A stretch of DNA of 13,275 nt from Opacimonas sp040514355 (GTDB taxonomy: Bacteria > Pseudomonadota > Gammaproteobacteria > Enterobacterales > Alteromonadaceae): NCBI GenBank assembly GCA_040514355.1, contig JBEVCF010000143.1, positions 1 through 13,275 on the forward strand, in the 5' to 3' direction. Below the pieces are notes generated by a model, which saw nothing but the letters and a program-made list of their open reading frames with translations, did no database searches and was not told the origin of the DNA. Shown here piece after piece: positions 1 through 7,623 of this stretch (within the stretch, counting starts at the first letter, position 1; every line of letters begins with the position of its first letter). Made by a program: the position numbers and the translations under genes.

Positions 1-1137
1 CCCATATTGTAATAATCCCGTGACGACTGCCATGGAAGGATCACTCACATAATCAGTTAACCCCTTGATATTTAAGGGCTTACCAATACGTACTGGCATT
101 TGGAAAATTTCTTCCGCAAATTCAACTGCGCCTTCCATCTTCGCGGTGCCCCCAGTCAAGACAATACCCGCAGCAATTTGTTCTTCCAGACCACTGGTAC
201 GGATCTCGTCTTGGATCAATTCAAAGATTTCTTGATACCTAGGTTCAATGACTTCAGCAAGTGTATGGCGTGCCATATTTCTGGCTTCACGCCCACCGAC
301 ACTTGGTACCTGTATCGTTTGCTCCATACTGACCATATTTTTGACTGCGCAAGCATACTTGACCTTTAACGATTCAGCGTTGTTGATCGGGGTTCTGAAT
401 ATTTTAGCGATATCACCTGTAATCTGGTTACCAGCTACGGGTATTACAGCAGAATGACGAATTGCGCCTTCGGCATAAATCACGAGATCAATCGTGCCAG
501 CCCCAATATCAACGACACACACTCCCAATTCACGTTCGTCTTCTGTCAACACGGAATAACTGGCTGCCAGAGCAGAAAATATCAATTGATCGACGGACAC
601 ATCGGCACGGTCTGTACATTTTAAATAGTTTTTGGCCATATCATCTGCACACGTGATCAGATGCACGCTTGCTTCCATTCTCACCCCTGACATGCCAATG
701 GGATTCTTTACTCGTTCTTGCACGTCAACTGAATATTGTTGTGGTAACACATGCAAGATCCTTCTCTCTGCAGGAATGGGGACTGAACGTGCAGCATGGA
801 TAACATTGTCAATATCATCCTGATCTACCTCTTGATGATTAATTGGCACCATGCCACTTTCATTTTGACATTGCACATGCCTACCAGTGATCGACAAGTG
901 GACGTTGTGCGCCTTACAATTTGCGAACATCTCCATTTCATGCACCGCCTTTTGGATCGATGTTGATACTAGATGCAAATCATTAACGCCACCTTTATCC
1001 ATCCCTTTTGCAGCATGCGTACCCACGCCAATGATGTTGATATATCCATCATTGAGCAACTCACCCGCTACACATTTGATCTGTTGTGTACCGATGTCTA
1101 ATCCAAATACAATGTGGCGATTATCCACTTTTGACAT
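1..1137 (-). CDS. ftsA: Cell division protein FtsA, 3' end cut by window edge
   Basis: Actin-like ATP-binding protein that tethers FtsZ filaments to the inner membrane and recruits later divisome proteins. The frame stays open from an ATG at 1137 to the left edge, giving 379 residues. E. coli FtsA has 420, so about 40 C-terminal residues are outside, including the expected membrane-targeting helix. Visible motifs are the phosphate-1 loop DIGTQQIK (residues 14-21), the 1C-type region (about 85-165), the phosphate-2 loop DIGAGT (210-215) and the adenosine-binding segment GIVLTGGTAKMEG (324-336). The start follows the ftsQ stop by 30 bases, with an AGGA ribosome-binding site about 8 bases upstream. 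ftsZ would be expected next, beyond the edge. Identification is secure. Confidence 0.96.
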   Translation of the reverse strand, partial: MSKVDNRHIVFGLDIGTQQIKCVAGELLNDGYINIIGVGTHAAKGMDKGGVNDLHLVSTSIQKAVHEMEMFANCKAHNVHLSITGRHVQCQNESGMVPINHQEVDQDDIDNVIHAARSVPIPAERRILHVLPQQYSVDVQERVKNPIGMSGVRMEASVHLITCADDMAKNYLKCTDRADVSVDQLIFSALAASYSVLTEDERELGVCVVDIGAGTIDLVIYAEGAIRHSAVIPVAGNQITGDIAKIFRTPINNAESLKVKYACAVKNMVSMEQTIQVPSVGGREARNMARHTLAEVIEPRYQEIFELIQDEIRTSGLEEQIAAGIVLTGGTAKMEGAVEFAEEIFQMPVRIGKPLNIKGLTDYVSDPSMAVVTGLLQYG

Positions 1138-1167
1138 ACTATTGATCCTGCTTCATGCTTATTCTTG

Positions 1168-1884
1168 TTATACTTGCCAACCTACTGCAGCGCCAGTGTC
1201 ATATCGTAAGTCGACATACTTAATTGGTCGTCCTTCACGTTTCAACAATGGATATAAATTTACAAAGCGTTGTAGGCGATTAATAAATTCATGACGTCCA
1301 AGGTTGAGCTGGATACCGTTATCTAACGTGACCTGCCATGCGAAACGCTCTGTTAAAATCAAAGATTGTACGTCCATTTTTTGATTTTTAAGTAACATTC
1401 GCATCGAATTCAAACCCGATAATGCCGTTTTCTCAGCGCCGTTTGGTCCAAATAATTCAGGTAAACCTGGTAATACTACATCCCCCGCAAACGGCTGTCC
1501 CTGAGCATTGAGTAATAAGTCACTGTTCCACTGTGCCACAGGTTGTTGTTCAACAATAAATACCTGTAAAGTATTGGGCCACTTTTTACGGACCGACGCT
1601 TGATAAATCCAGGGTTGTGCTACTACGTCTCGATGCACGTCATTGATATCAACAGCAAAGAAACTGGCTGTGTTTTTACTCCGGATGTACCTGACCAAAG
1701 CTTGGTTATCGATATATTGGGTTTTACCTGATACTTCAATAACATGTATTGGCGTACGCTGTGCATCCATCATCCATTGCCACAACACAAAGCTAGCCCA
1801 CGCCAACCCTAAACACACCGCAATGAGAAAAATAACCCCAATGCTGCGGGATGATGTATGTGCGGGTGTCTCATGCATTTTCAT
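1168..1884 (-). CDS. ftsQ: Cell division protein FtsQ
   Basis: Bitopic inner-membrane protein that, with FtsL and FtsB, links early and late divisome components. It has 238 residues: a short cytoplasmic tail, one transmembrane helix (about 15-37), a POTRA domain (about 45-117, starting IHVIEVSG and ending VFIVEQQPVAQW) and a C-terminal beta domain (about 120-238). E. coli FtsQ has 276 residues, so this one is compact, mainly at its ends. The start used is ATG at 1884, which overlaps the ddlB stop by 14 bases. A second ATG two codons later (1878) is equally possible, because the AAGAG upstream sits nearer to ideal spacing for it. The overlap suggests translational coupling to ddlB. Low sequence conservation is normal for FtsQ; position and domain order support the call. 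Confidence 0.93.
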   Translation of the reverse strand: MKMHETPAHTSSRSIGVIFLIAVCLGLAWASFVLWQWMMDAQRTPIHVIEVSGKTQYIDNQALVRYIRSKNTASFFAVDINDVHRDVVAQPWIYQASVRKKWPNTLQVFIVEQQPVAQWNSDLLLNAQGQPFAGDVVLPGLPELFGPNGAEKTALSGLNSMRMLLKNQKMDVQSLILTERFAWQVTLDNGIQLNLGRHEFINRLQRFVNLYPLLKREGRPIKYVDLRYDTGAAVGWQV

Positions 1885-2827
1885 GGTGCTCTTTTAACGC
1901 GTTTAAGGTTTCGTCACCAAAGGCTGACATCATAATATGCATCACCAAATCAGAAAAACTTTTTCCCGCTTGTGCTGCTGCTTTAGGTACTAAACTCTTT
2001 TCAGTCATCCCAGGTACGGTATTGACTTCTAATAGCAGAAATTGTCCTGTGCCATTTCGCATCACATCCACACGCCCCCAGCCCTCTGCTGATACTGCTG
2101 CGAATGCCTGTTCGGCCAGTTCTCCCAACTGCTTTTCATCAAATTCAGATAAACCGCTTGGACAAAAATACTCGGTACTATTACTTTGGTACTTCGCTTC
2201 ATAATCATAAAAATCACGGGGAGTTACCATGCTTATACTCGGCAAAGCACGACCATCTAAAATCGCAACTGTATATTCATCTCCTTGAATAAAAGCTTCG
2301 ACCAACACCGAATCATCAAGGGTTAATGCCGTATTAACGGCCTCGCTTAATGCCCTTGCATCGTGAACTTTGGCCATACCAATACTCGAACCCTCATGAC
2401 TGGGTTTCACCATGACAGGACTACCCAGTTGTGCTAACACTTGCTGTGCATCCGTAACGGCTATTGCTTGATTAAACTCAAAATACGTCGCAGTGGGTAA
2501 ACCAACTGCTTGCCAAATTTGTTTAGTACGCACTTTGTCCATACACAAAGCTGAGCCCAATACGCCACTTCCCGTATAAGCAATCCCCATAAATTCTAAC
2601 GCGCCTTGGATCGTGCCATCTTCTCCACCACGCCCATGCAACATGATAAACGCATGCGTTATTCCTTCATCGGCTAAGGCGTGAATATCGCGTTCAGCAG
2701 GATCAAAGGCTAAATGTGCAATGCCCATCGCTGTCAAGGCATTACACACAGCAGCACCAGATGCAAGTGACACCTCACGCTCTGCCGATGTACCACCTAA
2801 TAAAACGGCTAATTTTGCTTGCTTCAT
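1871..2827 (-). CDS. ddlB: D-alanine--D-alanine ligase
   Basis: Cytoplasmic ATP-grasp enzyme joining two D-alanines into the dipeptide that MurF attaches to the UDP-MurNAc-tripeptide. It has 318 residues, a little above E. coli DdlB (306). Visible landmarks are GGTSAEREVSLASG (11-24, with the substrate-binding Glu16), HGRGGEDG (64-71), KPSHEGSSIG (141-150), the omega-loop pair Lys212-Tyr213, GWGRVDVMR (249-257) and LEVNTVPGMTEKS (266-278, metal ligands Glu267 and Asn269). The loop tyrosine is the form expected for D-Ala-D-Ala rather than D-Ala-D-Lac ligases. The frame is open further upstream to 2881, but ATG at 2827 is chosen: it gives the family N-terminus, has GGAG 8 bases upstream, and overlaps the murG stop as ATGA. 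murC, which usually sits between murG and ddlB, is absent. Confidence 0.97.
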   Translation of the reverse strand: MKQAKLAVLLGGTSAEREVSLASGAAVCNALTAMGIAHLAFDPAERDIHALADEGITHAFIMLHGRGGEDGTIQGALEFMGIAYTGSGVLGSALCMDKVRTKQIWQAVGLPTATYFEFNQAIAVTDAQQVLAQLGSPVMVKPSHEGSSIGMAKVHDARALSEAVNTALTLDDSVLVEAFIQGDEYTVAILDGRALPSISMVTPRDFYDYEAKYQSNSTEYFCPSGLSEFDEKQLGELAEQAFAAVSAEGWGRVDVMRNGTGQFLLLEVNTVPGMTEKSLVPKAAAQAGKSFSDLVMHIMMSAFGDETLNALKEHHENA

Positions 2828-3864
2828 GCTGCTTGCTCCAATGCAGTAACGATGTGTTGGGTCGCTTCTAGTCTTGCGCACGCCTTTGCCTGTTGTGCTA
2901 TTTCAATGAGTTGTTGTGGTTGGCTCAATAACGTGTCCAACACGTTGGGTAATACTGCTGTAAGTGTGCTTTGCGCGATCACCAAACCCGCATCACGTTT
3001 TGCTAGATACAGAGCATTGTGCGTTTGATGGTCATCAACTGCGCTAGGTAAAGGTACAAATATCGCAGCCCGTCCAGCTGCAGCCACCTCAGCTACGGTC
3101 AATGCTCCCGCACGACAAATCAACAAATGCGATTGAGCGAACGCCGTCGGCATATCTTCAATAAACTCAACGACACTAACCTGTGTTTGTAAACCGTGTG
3201 TTGCATAAGCAGCATTGACTGTTTCTACATTTCCTCTACCACACTGATGGGTAATGACGATATTGCTATAATTGGCAAAGATAGTCGGCAGTGTCTCATT
3301 GAAGACTTGTGCTCCTAAACTACCGCCGACTACCAAAATATGTAACGTTTGGTCTGCGTTTAGTTGTAGTGCTGGGACACGGTTAAACGCAGCTCTTACT
3401 GGATTGCCCACTGCCTCGCCAATATTAATCGCAAAACCAGTGAACACGTGATTAGCAATTTTAGCCAACCAACGATTCGTTAAACCCAATACCGCATTCT
3501 GTTCATGAATGAACAAGGGCAGTCCTAGCGCTTTGGCCGCTAATCCACCAGGACCACTAGCATAACCTCCCATGCCTAGTACTACGTCTGGCTGAGTTTG
3601 TTTTAGGATAGTGCGAGCTTGCCAAACCGCTCGACATAACACAATCGGAAGCGTGATTTTTTTGAGCAGACCATTGCGACGAATGCCTTGAATATCAATG
3701 GTATAAAATGGGATCCCATGTTGTGGGATAATGTCAGCTTCCATACGGTCAGCCGTACCGAGCCAAATGATATCCCATCCCTTAGCCTGTAAGGCCTCTG
3801 CTACCGCTAGGCCAGGGAAAATGTGACCGCCTGTACCACCAGCCATAATCATTAATTTAGGCAC
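2824..3864 (-). CDS. murG: UDP-GlcNAc:lipid I N-acetylglucosaminyltransferase MurG
   Basis: GT-B glycosyltransferase at the inner face of the membrane. It adds GlcNAc to lipid I to form lipid II, the last cytoplasmic precursor step. It has 346 residues. Visible are the N-terminal glycine-rich loop GGTGGHIFP (9-17), GMGGYASGPGG (97-107), the HEQNAVLGLTNRWLA segment (120-134), the second-domain loop GGSLGA (180-185), CRAGALTVAEV (250-260) and the donor-binding PLPSAVDDHQTHNA (271-284). The start chosen is GTG at 3864, because a clean GGAGG lies 6 bases upstream and the protein then begins MPKLMIMAGGTGG like its relatives. The longer TTG start at 3879 would place that GGAGG inside the gene. It overlaps the ftsW stop by 8 bases and the ddlB start by 4. 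Confidence 0.97.
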   Translation of the reverse strand: MPKLMIMAGGTGGHIFPGLAVAEALQAKGWDIIWLGTADRMEADIIPQHGIPFYTIDIQGIRRNGLLKKITLPIVLCRAVWQARTILKQTQPDVVLGMGGYASGPGGLAAKALGLPLFIHEQNAVLGLTNRWLAKIANHVFTGFAINIGEAVGNPVRAAFNRVPALQLNADQTLHILVVGGSLGAQVFNETLPTIFANYSNIVITHQCGRGNVETVNAAYATHGLQTQVSVVEFIEDMPTAFAQSHLLICRAGALTVAEVAAAGRAAIFVPLPSAVDDHQTHNALYLAKRDAGLVIAQSTLTAVLPNVLDTLLSQPQQLIEIAQQAKACARLEATQHIVTALEQAA

Positions 3865-5131
3865 GCGCCACCTCCACAATATCTGCCTCTTCGAGATCGA
3901 TTACCGAGGTTTCATACACTTCAATTTGTTCATCGGTGGTTTTAATGCTGACTTTTTTCGCTTGTGCTTTGGCAGCCATGCGGCACTCATAATCGATACG
4001 CAGTAACACCGCGACTGCAATCGCCATGGTAATCAAACTAGAACCACCATAACTCACTAAGGGTAAGGTTAAACCTTTAGTTGGCAATGCACCCGCACTC
4101 GCGCCGATGTTGACCACAGTTTGGAAACTGAACCAGATCCCAATAGCATAGGCAAAATAACCTGAAAAGGCCATGCCGTGCTGCAGCGCTCGTTTACCCA
4201 AGAATAAAGCTTTAAAGACTAATGCCATGATTAAACCTAACAACACTAAGACTCCAACAAAGCCCAATTCCTCAGCGAGTATCGCAACGATAAAATCAGT
4301 ATGCGCTTCAGGTAAGAACTGTAATTTTTGTAAACTATTACCCAGCCCTTGTCCAAACCAATCGCCACGGCCATAGGCCATCAATGATTGAGTAAGCTGG
4401 TAACCACTGCCAAAAGGATCGGCCCATGGATCCAAAAACGCAGTTATCCGACGCATGCGATATTCAGCAAAGATTATCAGCACAACGATTAATGCAGCCC
4501 CTGTAGCAATCGTTGCCACAAACGGTAATATTTTAGCACCTACTAAAAATAACAGTCCCAACGTCGTAATAAACATCACTACGGTTGTACCAAAATCAGG
4601 TTGGTTTAGTAACAGCACGCCAAGTACAAAAAACACCACCATTGGCTTTGCATACCCTTTCAAATGCTCTGTTACTTCCTCATACCGTCTGACCAAGTAA
4701 CCAGCTAGGTAAGCAAAGAAAAACAATTTCGCAGGTTCGGCGGCTTGGATATTGATTGGCCCAAGCGCTATCCAACGCGTGGCACCGTTTACGCTTCGAC
4801 CAACTAACAACACCGCAATAAGCAATAAGAATGCAGCAAATAACAAATACGGGTTATATTTTTGCCAGACCGACATCGGGATCGTTAAGGTCAACATACC
4901 GATGACAAAGGCAACACAGGCAAAAATAATATGACGGATAATAAAGTGATAAGGATTATCAAATTTTGCGGTGCCTTCTGGCATAGACGCTGAACTAACA
5001 ATCACAATGCCTAATGACAACAATGCGATGATGATACACACCAACCCCAAGTCATACGGACGCTCATCAGTGCTTGATGCCCGGTTATGACGCGCTGCAA
5101 ATAGCGCTTGTAAGGTGTTGGTTTGACTCAT
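3857..5131 (-). CDS. ftsW: Septal peptidoglycan glycosyltransferase FtsW (SEDS family)
   Basis: Polytopic inner-membrane SEDS polymerase that builds septal glycan from lipid II together with FtsI. It has 424 residues and many hydrophobic segments consistent with about ten transmembrane helices (about 28-380). Family signatures are VNGATRWIALG (114-124), NQPDFGTT (176-183), AHTDFIVAILAEELGF (276-291, carrying the conserved Asp279 expected at the active site) and the C-terminal LPTKGLTLPLVSYGGSSL (349-366). Two details are unusual. The usual QPSE-type motif reads QAAEPAKL (129-136), and a hydrophilic tail of about 40 residues, rich in Glu and Asp, follows the last helix. The ATG at 5131 is one base past the mraY stop, with only a weak GAG upstream, so coupling to mraY is likely. 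murD, usual between mraY and ftsW, is absent. Confidence 0.96.
   Translation of the reverse strand: MSQTNTLQALFAARHNRASSTDERPYDLGLVCIIIALLSLGIVIVSSASMPEGTAKFDNPYHFIIRHIIFACVAFVIGMLTLTIPMSVWQKYNPYLLFAAFLLLIAVLLVGRSVNGATRWIALGPINIQAAEPAKLFFFAYLAGYLVRRYEEVTEHLKGYAKPMVVFFVLGVLLLNQPDFGTTVVMFITTLGLLFLVGAKILPFVATIATGAALIVVLIIFAEYRMRRITAFLDPWADPFGSGYQLTQSLMAYGRGDWFGQGLGNSLQKLQFLPEAHTDFIVAILAEELGFVGVLVLLGLIMALVFKALFLGKRALQHGMAFSGYFAYAIGIWFSFQTVVNIGASAGALPTKGLTLPLVSYGGSSLITMAIAVAVLLRIDYECRMAAKAQAKKVSIKTTDEQIEVYETSVIDLEEADIVEVARA
3871..3875 (-). promoter_or_regulatory. Ribosome-binding site deciding the murG start
   Basis: On the minus strand this reads GGAGG, the strongest Shine-Dalgarno match noticed in the window, 6 bases before GTG at 3864. 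It lies inside the last codons of ftsW. It is the reason for preferring the GTG start over the upstream in-frame TTG at 3879. Confidence 0.8.
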
Positions 5132-5132
5132 A

Positions 5133-6215
5133 TTATCTCAACTTTAACGTGGCTAAGCCGACCAAAACTAAAATTAACGAAATGATCCAAAAGCGCACAA
5201 TCACTTTTGGCTCTGGCCAACCTTTTAACTCAAAGTGGTGATGAATCGGCGCCATTCTAAATACTCGCTTACCTCTGAGTTTGAATGAGCCTACTTGAAT
5301 AATGACGGATAGTGTTTCCATCACGAATACCCCACCCATAATGATCAAGACTATTTCTTGTCTTACCAAAACAGCGATAATGCCTAAGGCACCACCGAGT
5401 GCCAATGACCCCACATCGCCCATGAAAACTTGCGCTGGATAGGCGTTAAACCACAAGAATCCTAGACCTGCCCCAATAATTGCACCACAAATAATCACTA
5501 ACTCACTGGCTTGTGGAATGTAAGGGATGTGCAAATACTCCGAGAAATTGATGTTGCCAGTGGCATACGCGAAGATGGCAAGTGCCCCCGCAACTAAGAT
5601 AGTCGGCACAATCGCTAAACCATCCAATCCATCCGTTAAGTTCACTGCATTACTACTACCCACAACGGTAAAGTACACAATGACGAGATAAAACAAGCCT
5701 AACTGCGGCAACACATCTTTAAAAAACGGAACGACCAAGGCTGTTTGTTCGGGCGTCGTAGCATTGGCATACAGATAAAACGCAACGGCTATGGCAATGA
5801 TGGATTGCCACATATATTTCCAACGCGCGATTAATCCTTTCGCATCTTTTCGCACCACTTTACGGTAATCATCGACAAAACCGACCATGCCATAACCAAT
5901 GAGAATCGCGAGTGTTACCCAAACATATTCGTTAGTGAGATCACCCCATACAATCACACTGATTAATATGGCGGCCAAAATGAGTACTCCGCCCATAGTC
6001 GGTGTACCCATTTTTTGTAAATGCGTCTCAGGACCATCATCGCGGACCGTCTGACCAATTTGTAAGCGTTGCAACCATTTGATCATTTTCGGACCAATCA
6101 AAATAGCTATCAACAACGCGGTCAATGTGGCTAATATGGTGCGTAGGGTCAAGTAGCCTAATACGCTAAACCCTACGTCAAATTGCATTAACCAGTCGGT
6201 TAACAGTATTAACAC
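5133..6215 (-). CDS. mraY: Phospho-N-acetylmuramoyl-pentapeptide-transferase MraY
   Basis: Integral membrane enzyme that moves phospho-MurNAc-pentapeptide from UDP to undecaprenyl phosphate, making lipid I. It has 360 residues, the same as the E. coli enzyme, with about ten hydrophobic helices. Conserved motifs are RDDGPETHLQKMGTPTMGG (58-76), FVDDYRK with Asp115-Asp116 (113-119), NLTDGLDGL (192-200), NAYPAQVFMGDVGSLALGG (257-275) and the histidine cluster MAPIHHHFELKGWPE (321-335). The start is GTG at 6215, lying within the last codons of murF (7-base overlap), with GAGGA 8 bases upstream. This start reproduces the N-terminus of known MraY proteins. Its product is the MurG substrate. Confidence 0.98.
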   Translation of the reverse strand: MLILLTDWLMQFDVGFSVLGYLTLRTILATLTALLIAILIGPKMIKWLQRLQIGQTVRDDGPETHLQKMGTPTMGGVLILAAILISVIVWGDLTNEYVWVTLAILIGYGMVGFVDDYRKVVRKDAKGLIARWKYMWQSIIAIAVAFYLYANATTPEQTALVVPFFKDVLPQLGLFYLVIVYFTVVGSSNAVNLTDGLDGLAIVPTILVAGALAIFAYATGNINFSEYLHIPYIPQASELVIICGAIIGAGLGFLWFNAYPAQVFMGDVGSLALGGALGIIAVLVRQEIVLIIMGGVFVMETLSVIIQVGSFKLRGKRVFRMAPIHHHFELKGWPEPKVIVRFWIISLILVLVGLATLKLR

Positions 6216-7618
6216 GCGATTTGTCCTCGCGTTCTATCGAGCTTTCCCACTGGGGAGTCCTCCAAAGCTTTGACGACGCGTTCCATTCGTGCAGAACGCG
6301 AACCTTTGACTAAAATCGTGATATCGTCATCAAGTAAGTGTAAGGTCTGATACAAGTTTGCATTAAGTTCATCAATCTCTGTGAAATGCGCACCATGACC
6401 GGCAAACACTTCACTGGCTGATTGACTTAACACGCCAAGGGTAAATAAAAACTCAATGCCTTTTGCACGTGCCAGTTCACCAATCTCTTCGTGGTAATAT
6501 CTAGCTCTGTCTCCTAATTCAGCCATGTCACCTAATACCAAGACACGCGTACCTGAATATTGACTGAGCAACTCAATGGCCGCGCGAACCGAAGCAACAG
6601 CCGCATTGTAAGTATCATCGATGACGCGCACTTGCTCACTGAGTTGAACCACATGCAACCGACCTGCCACGTTTTGCATGTTGGCCAAACCCGCACGCAC
6701 ATCCTCCAAACTGGCGCCGACATTAATACTCAATGCGGCTGCTAATAACGCGTTCCCGACATTGTGGATGCCCGGTTGAGTCAGTTGAATGTCAATCTCG
6801 CCTATTGGCGTATGCATAATAAAGTGCGCACAACCGTTAAATGCCAAACCAACTGAACTAGCGGTATATTCCGCAGAGGTTTGCCCTGCTTCACGCATCG
6901 AAAAACCATACACGAACTCGTTATCTAACTTGCCTTTCCAAAAGTCGTAAAATTGACTGTCGCAATTGAGGATAGCGGTACCCTGTGGTCCCAAGCCTTT
7001 GAAGATCTCACTCTTAGCTCGGGCCACACCGAACAAACTACCGAACCCCTCTAAATGGGCGGCATCGGCATTGACAATGGTTGCGACATCCGGTTTTGCT
7101 AAATCAGTGGTGTAAGCAATTTCACCCATGTGATTCGCGCCCATCTCAATGACGGCATATTCATGCTGTGATTCAAGTCTTAACAACGTCAGAGGAACAC
7201 CAATGTCGTTATTAAAATTTCCCGCTGTAGCCAAGACTTCACCGCATTCGCGCAATATAGCAGTGGTCATTTCTTTAACTGTCGTTTTGCCACAACTGCC
7301 GGTAATCGCTATGGTTTTAGGATTGACTAAGGATTTCACTAAGGCGCCAATTTGCCCCAATGCCAGTTTGGTGTCCTCTACCTGTATTTCCGGAATAAAA
7401 TCTTGCGTAGGCTCAGACACAATTGCCGCTACCGCGCCCTTTTGGCGTGCTTCAGAAATAAATGCATGGCCATTAAAATTCGGTCCAACCAAGGCAACGA
7501 AAAGGTCCCCAGGCTGAATAGTCCTGGTATCAGTTGACACCCCAGAAATTACTAATGCTGGTGTATCAGTGTGACTGTGCACGCAGTCTGCAATTTGTTG
7601 TAAATGTAAATCAATCAT
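6209..7618 (-). CDS. murF: UDP-MurNAc-tripeptide--D-alanyl-D-alanine ligase MurF
   Basis: ATP-dependent cytoplasmic Mur ligase that adds D-Ala-D-Ala (from Ddl) to the UDP-MurNAc-tripeptide, completing the pentapeptide used by MraY. It has 469 residues (E. coli 452). The N-terminal domain carries STDTRTIQPGDLFVAL (28-43). The ATPase domain has the P-loop TGSCGKTT (106-113), GNFNNDIGVPLTLL (133-146), EMGANHMGEI (158-167), NADAAHLEGFGS (183-194) and the expected carbamylated lysine Lys202 in ARAKSEIF. The C-terminal domain has DDTYNAAVASVRAA (334-347), VLGDMAELG (361-369) and LVKGSRSARME (436-446). ATG at 7618 lies 5 bases after the ftsI stop, with a weak ribosome site. This is the only Mur ligase in the cluster; murE should precede it in the usual order. 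Confidence 0.97.
   Translation of the reverse strand: MIDLHLQQIADCVHSHTDTPALVISGVSTDTRTIQPGDLFVALVGPNFNGHAFISEARQKGAVAAIVSEPTQDFIPEIQVEDTKLALGQIGALVKSLVNPKTIAITGSCGKTTVKEMTTAILRECGEVLATAGNFNNDIGVPLTLLRLESQHEYAVIEMGANHMGEIAYTTDLAKPDVATIVNADAAHLEGFGSLFGVARAKSEIFKGLGPQGTAILNCDSQFYDFWKGKLDNEFVYGFSMREAGQTSAEYTASSVGLAFNGCAHFIMHTPIGEIDIQLTQPGIHNVGNALLAAALSINVGASLEDVRAGLANMQNVAGRLHVVQLSEQVRVIDDTYNAAVASVRAAIELLSQYSGTRVLVLGDMAELGDRARYYHEEIGELARAKGIEFLFTLGVLSQSASEVFAGHGAHFTEIDELNANLYQTLHLLDDDITILVKGSRSARMERVVKALEDSPVGKLDRTRGQIAC
6224..6228 (-). promoter_or_regulatory. Ribosome-binding site for the GTG start of mraY
   Basis: On the minus strand this reads GAGGA, 8 bases before GTG at 6215 and inside the 3' end of murF. 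It supports the non-ATG start and translation coupled to murF. Confidence 0.65.
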
Positions 7619-7623
7619 ATCTA

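Noticed and set aside
887..1294. Plus-strand open frame of 135 codons
   Set aside because: It runs antisense to ftsA and ftsQ, which have clear family motifs; the peptide is rich in Cys, Pro and Ser with no recognisable domain. It is a shadow frame.
1851..2204. Plus-strand open frame of 117 codons
   Set aside because: It is antisense to the well-conserved C-terminal half of ddlB.
6542..6590. MurF DDTYNAAVASVRAA differing from the common NANPDS motif
   Set aside because: E. coli MurF also departs from NANPDS at this place, so the variation is within normal MurF range.
7149..7517. Plus-strand open frame of 122 codons
   Set aside because: It is antisense to the ATPase domain of murF, with no ribosome site and no recognisable features.
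7619..7623. Searched for remnants of murE between ftsI and murF (and likewise murD at 5132 and murC at 2824-2827)
   Set aside because: The junctions are too tight to hold any remnant, and the flanking proteins end and begin at normal family positions, so no pseudogene can be called.
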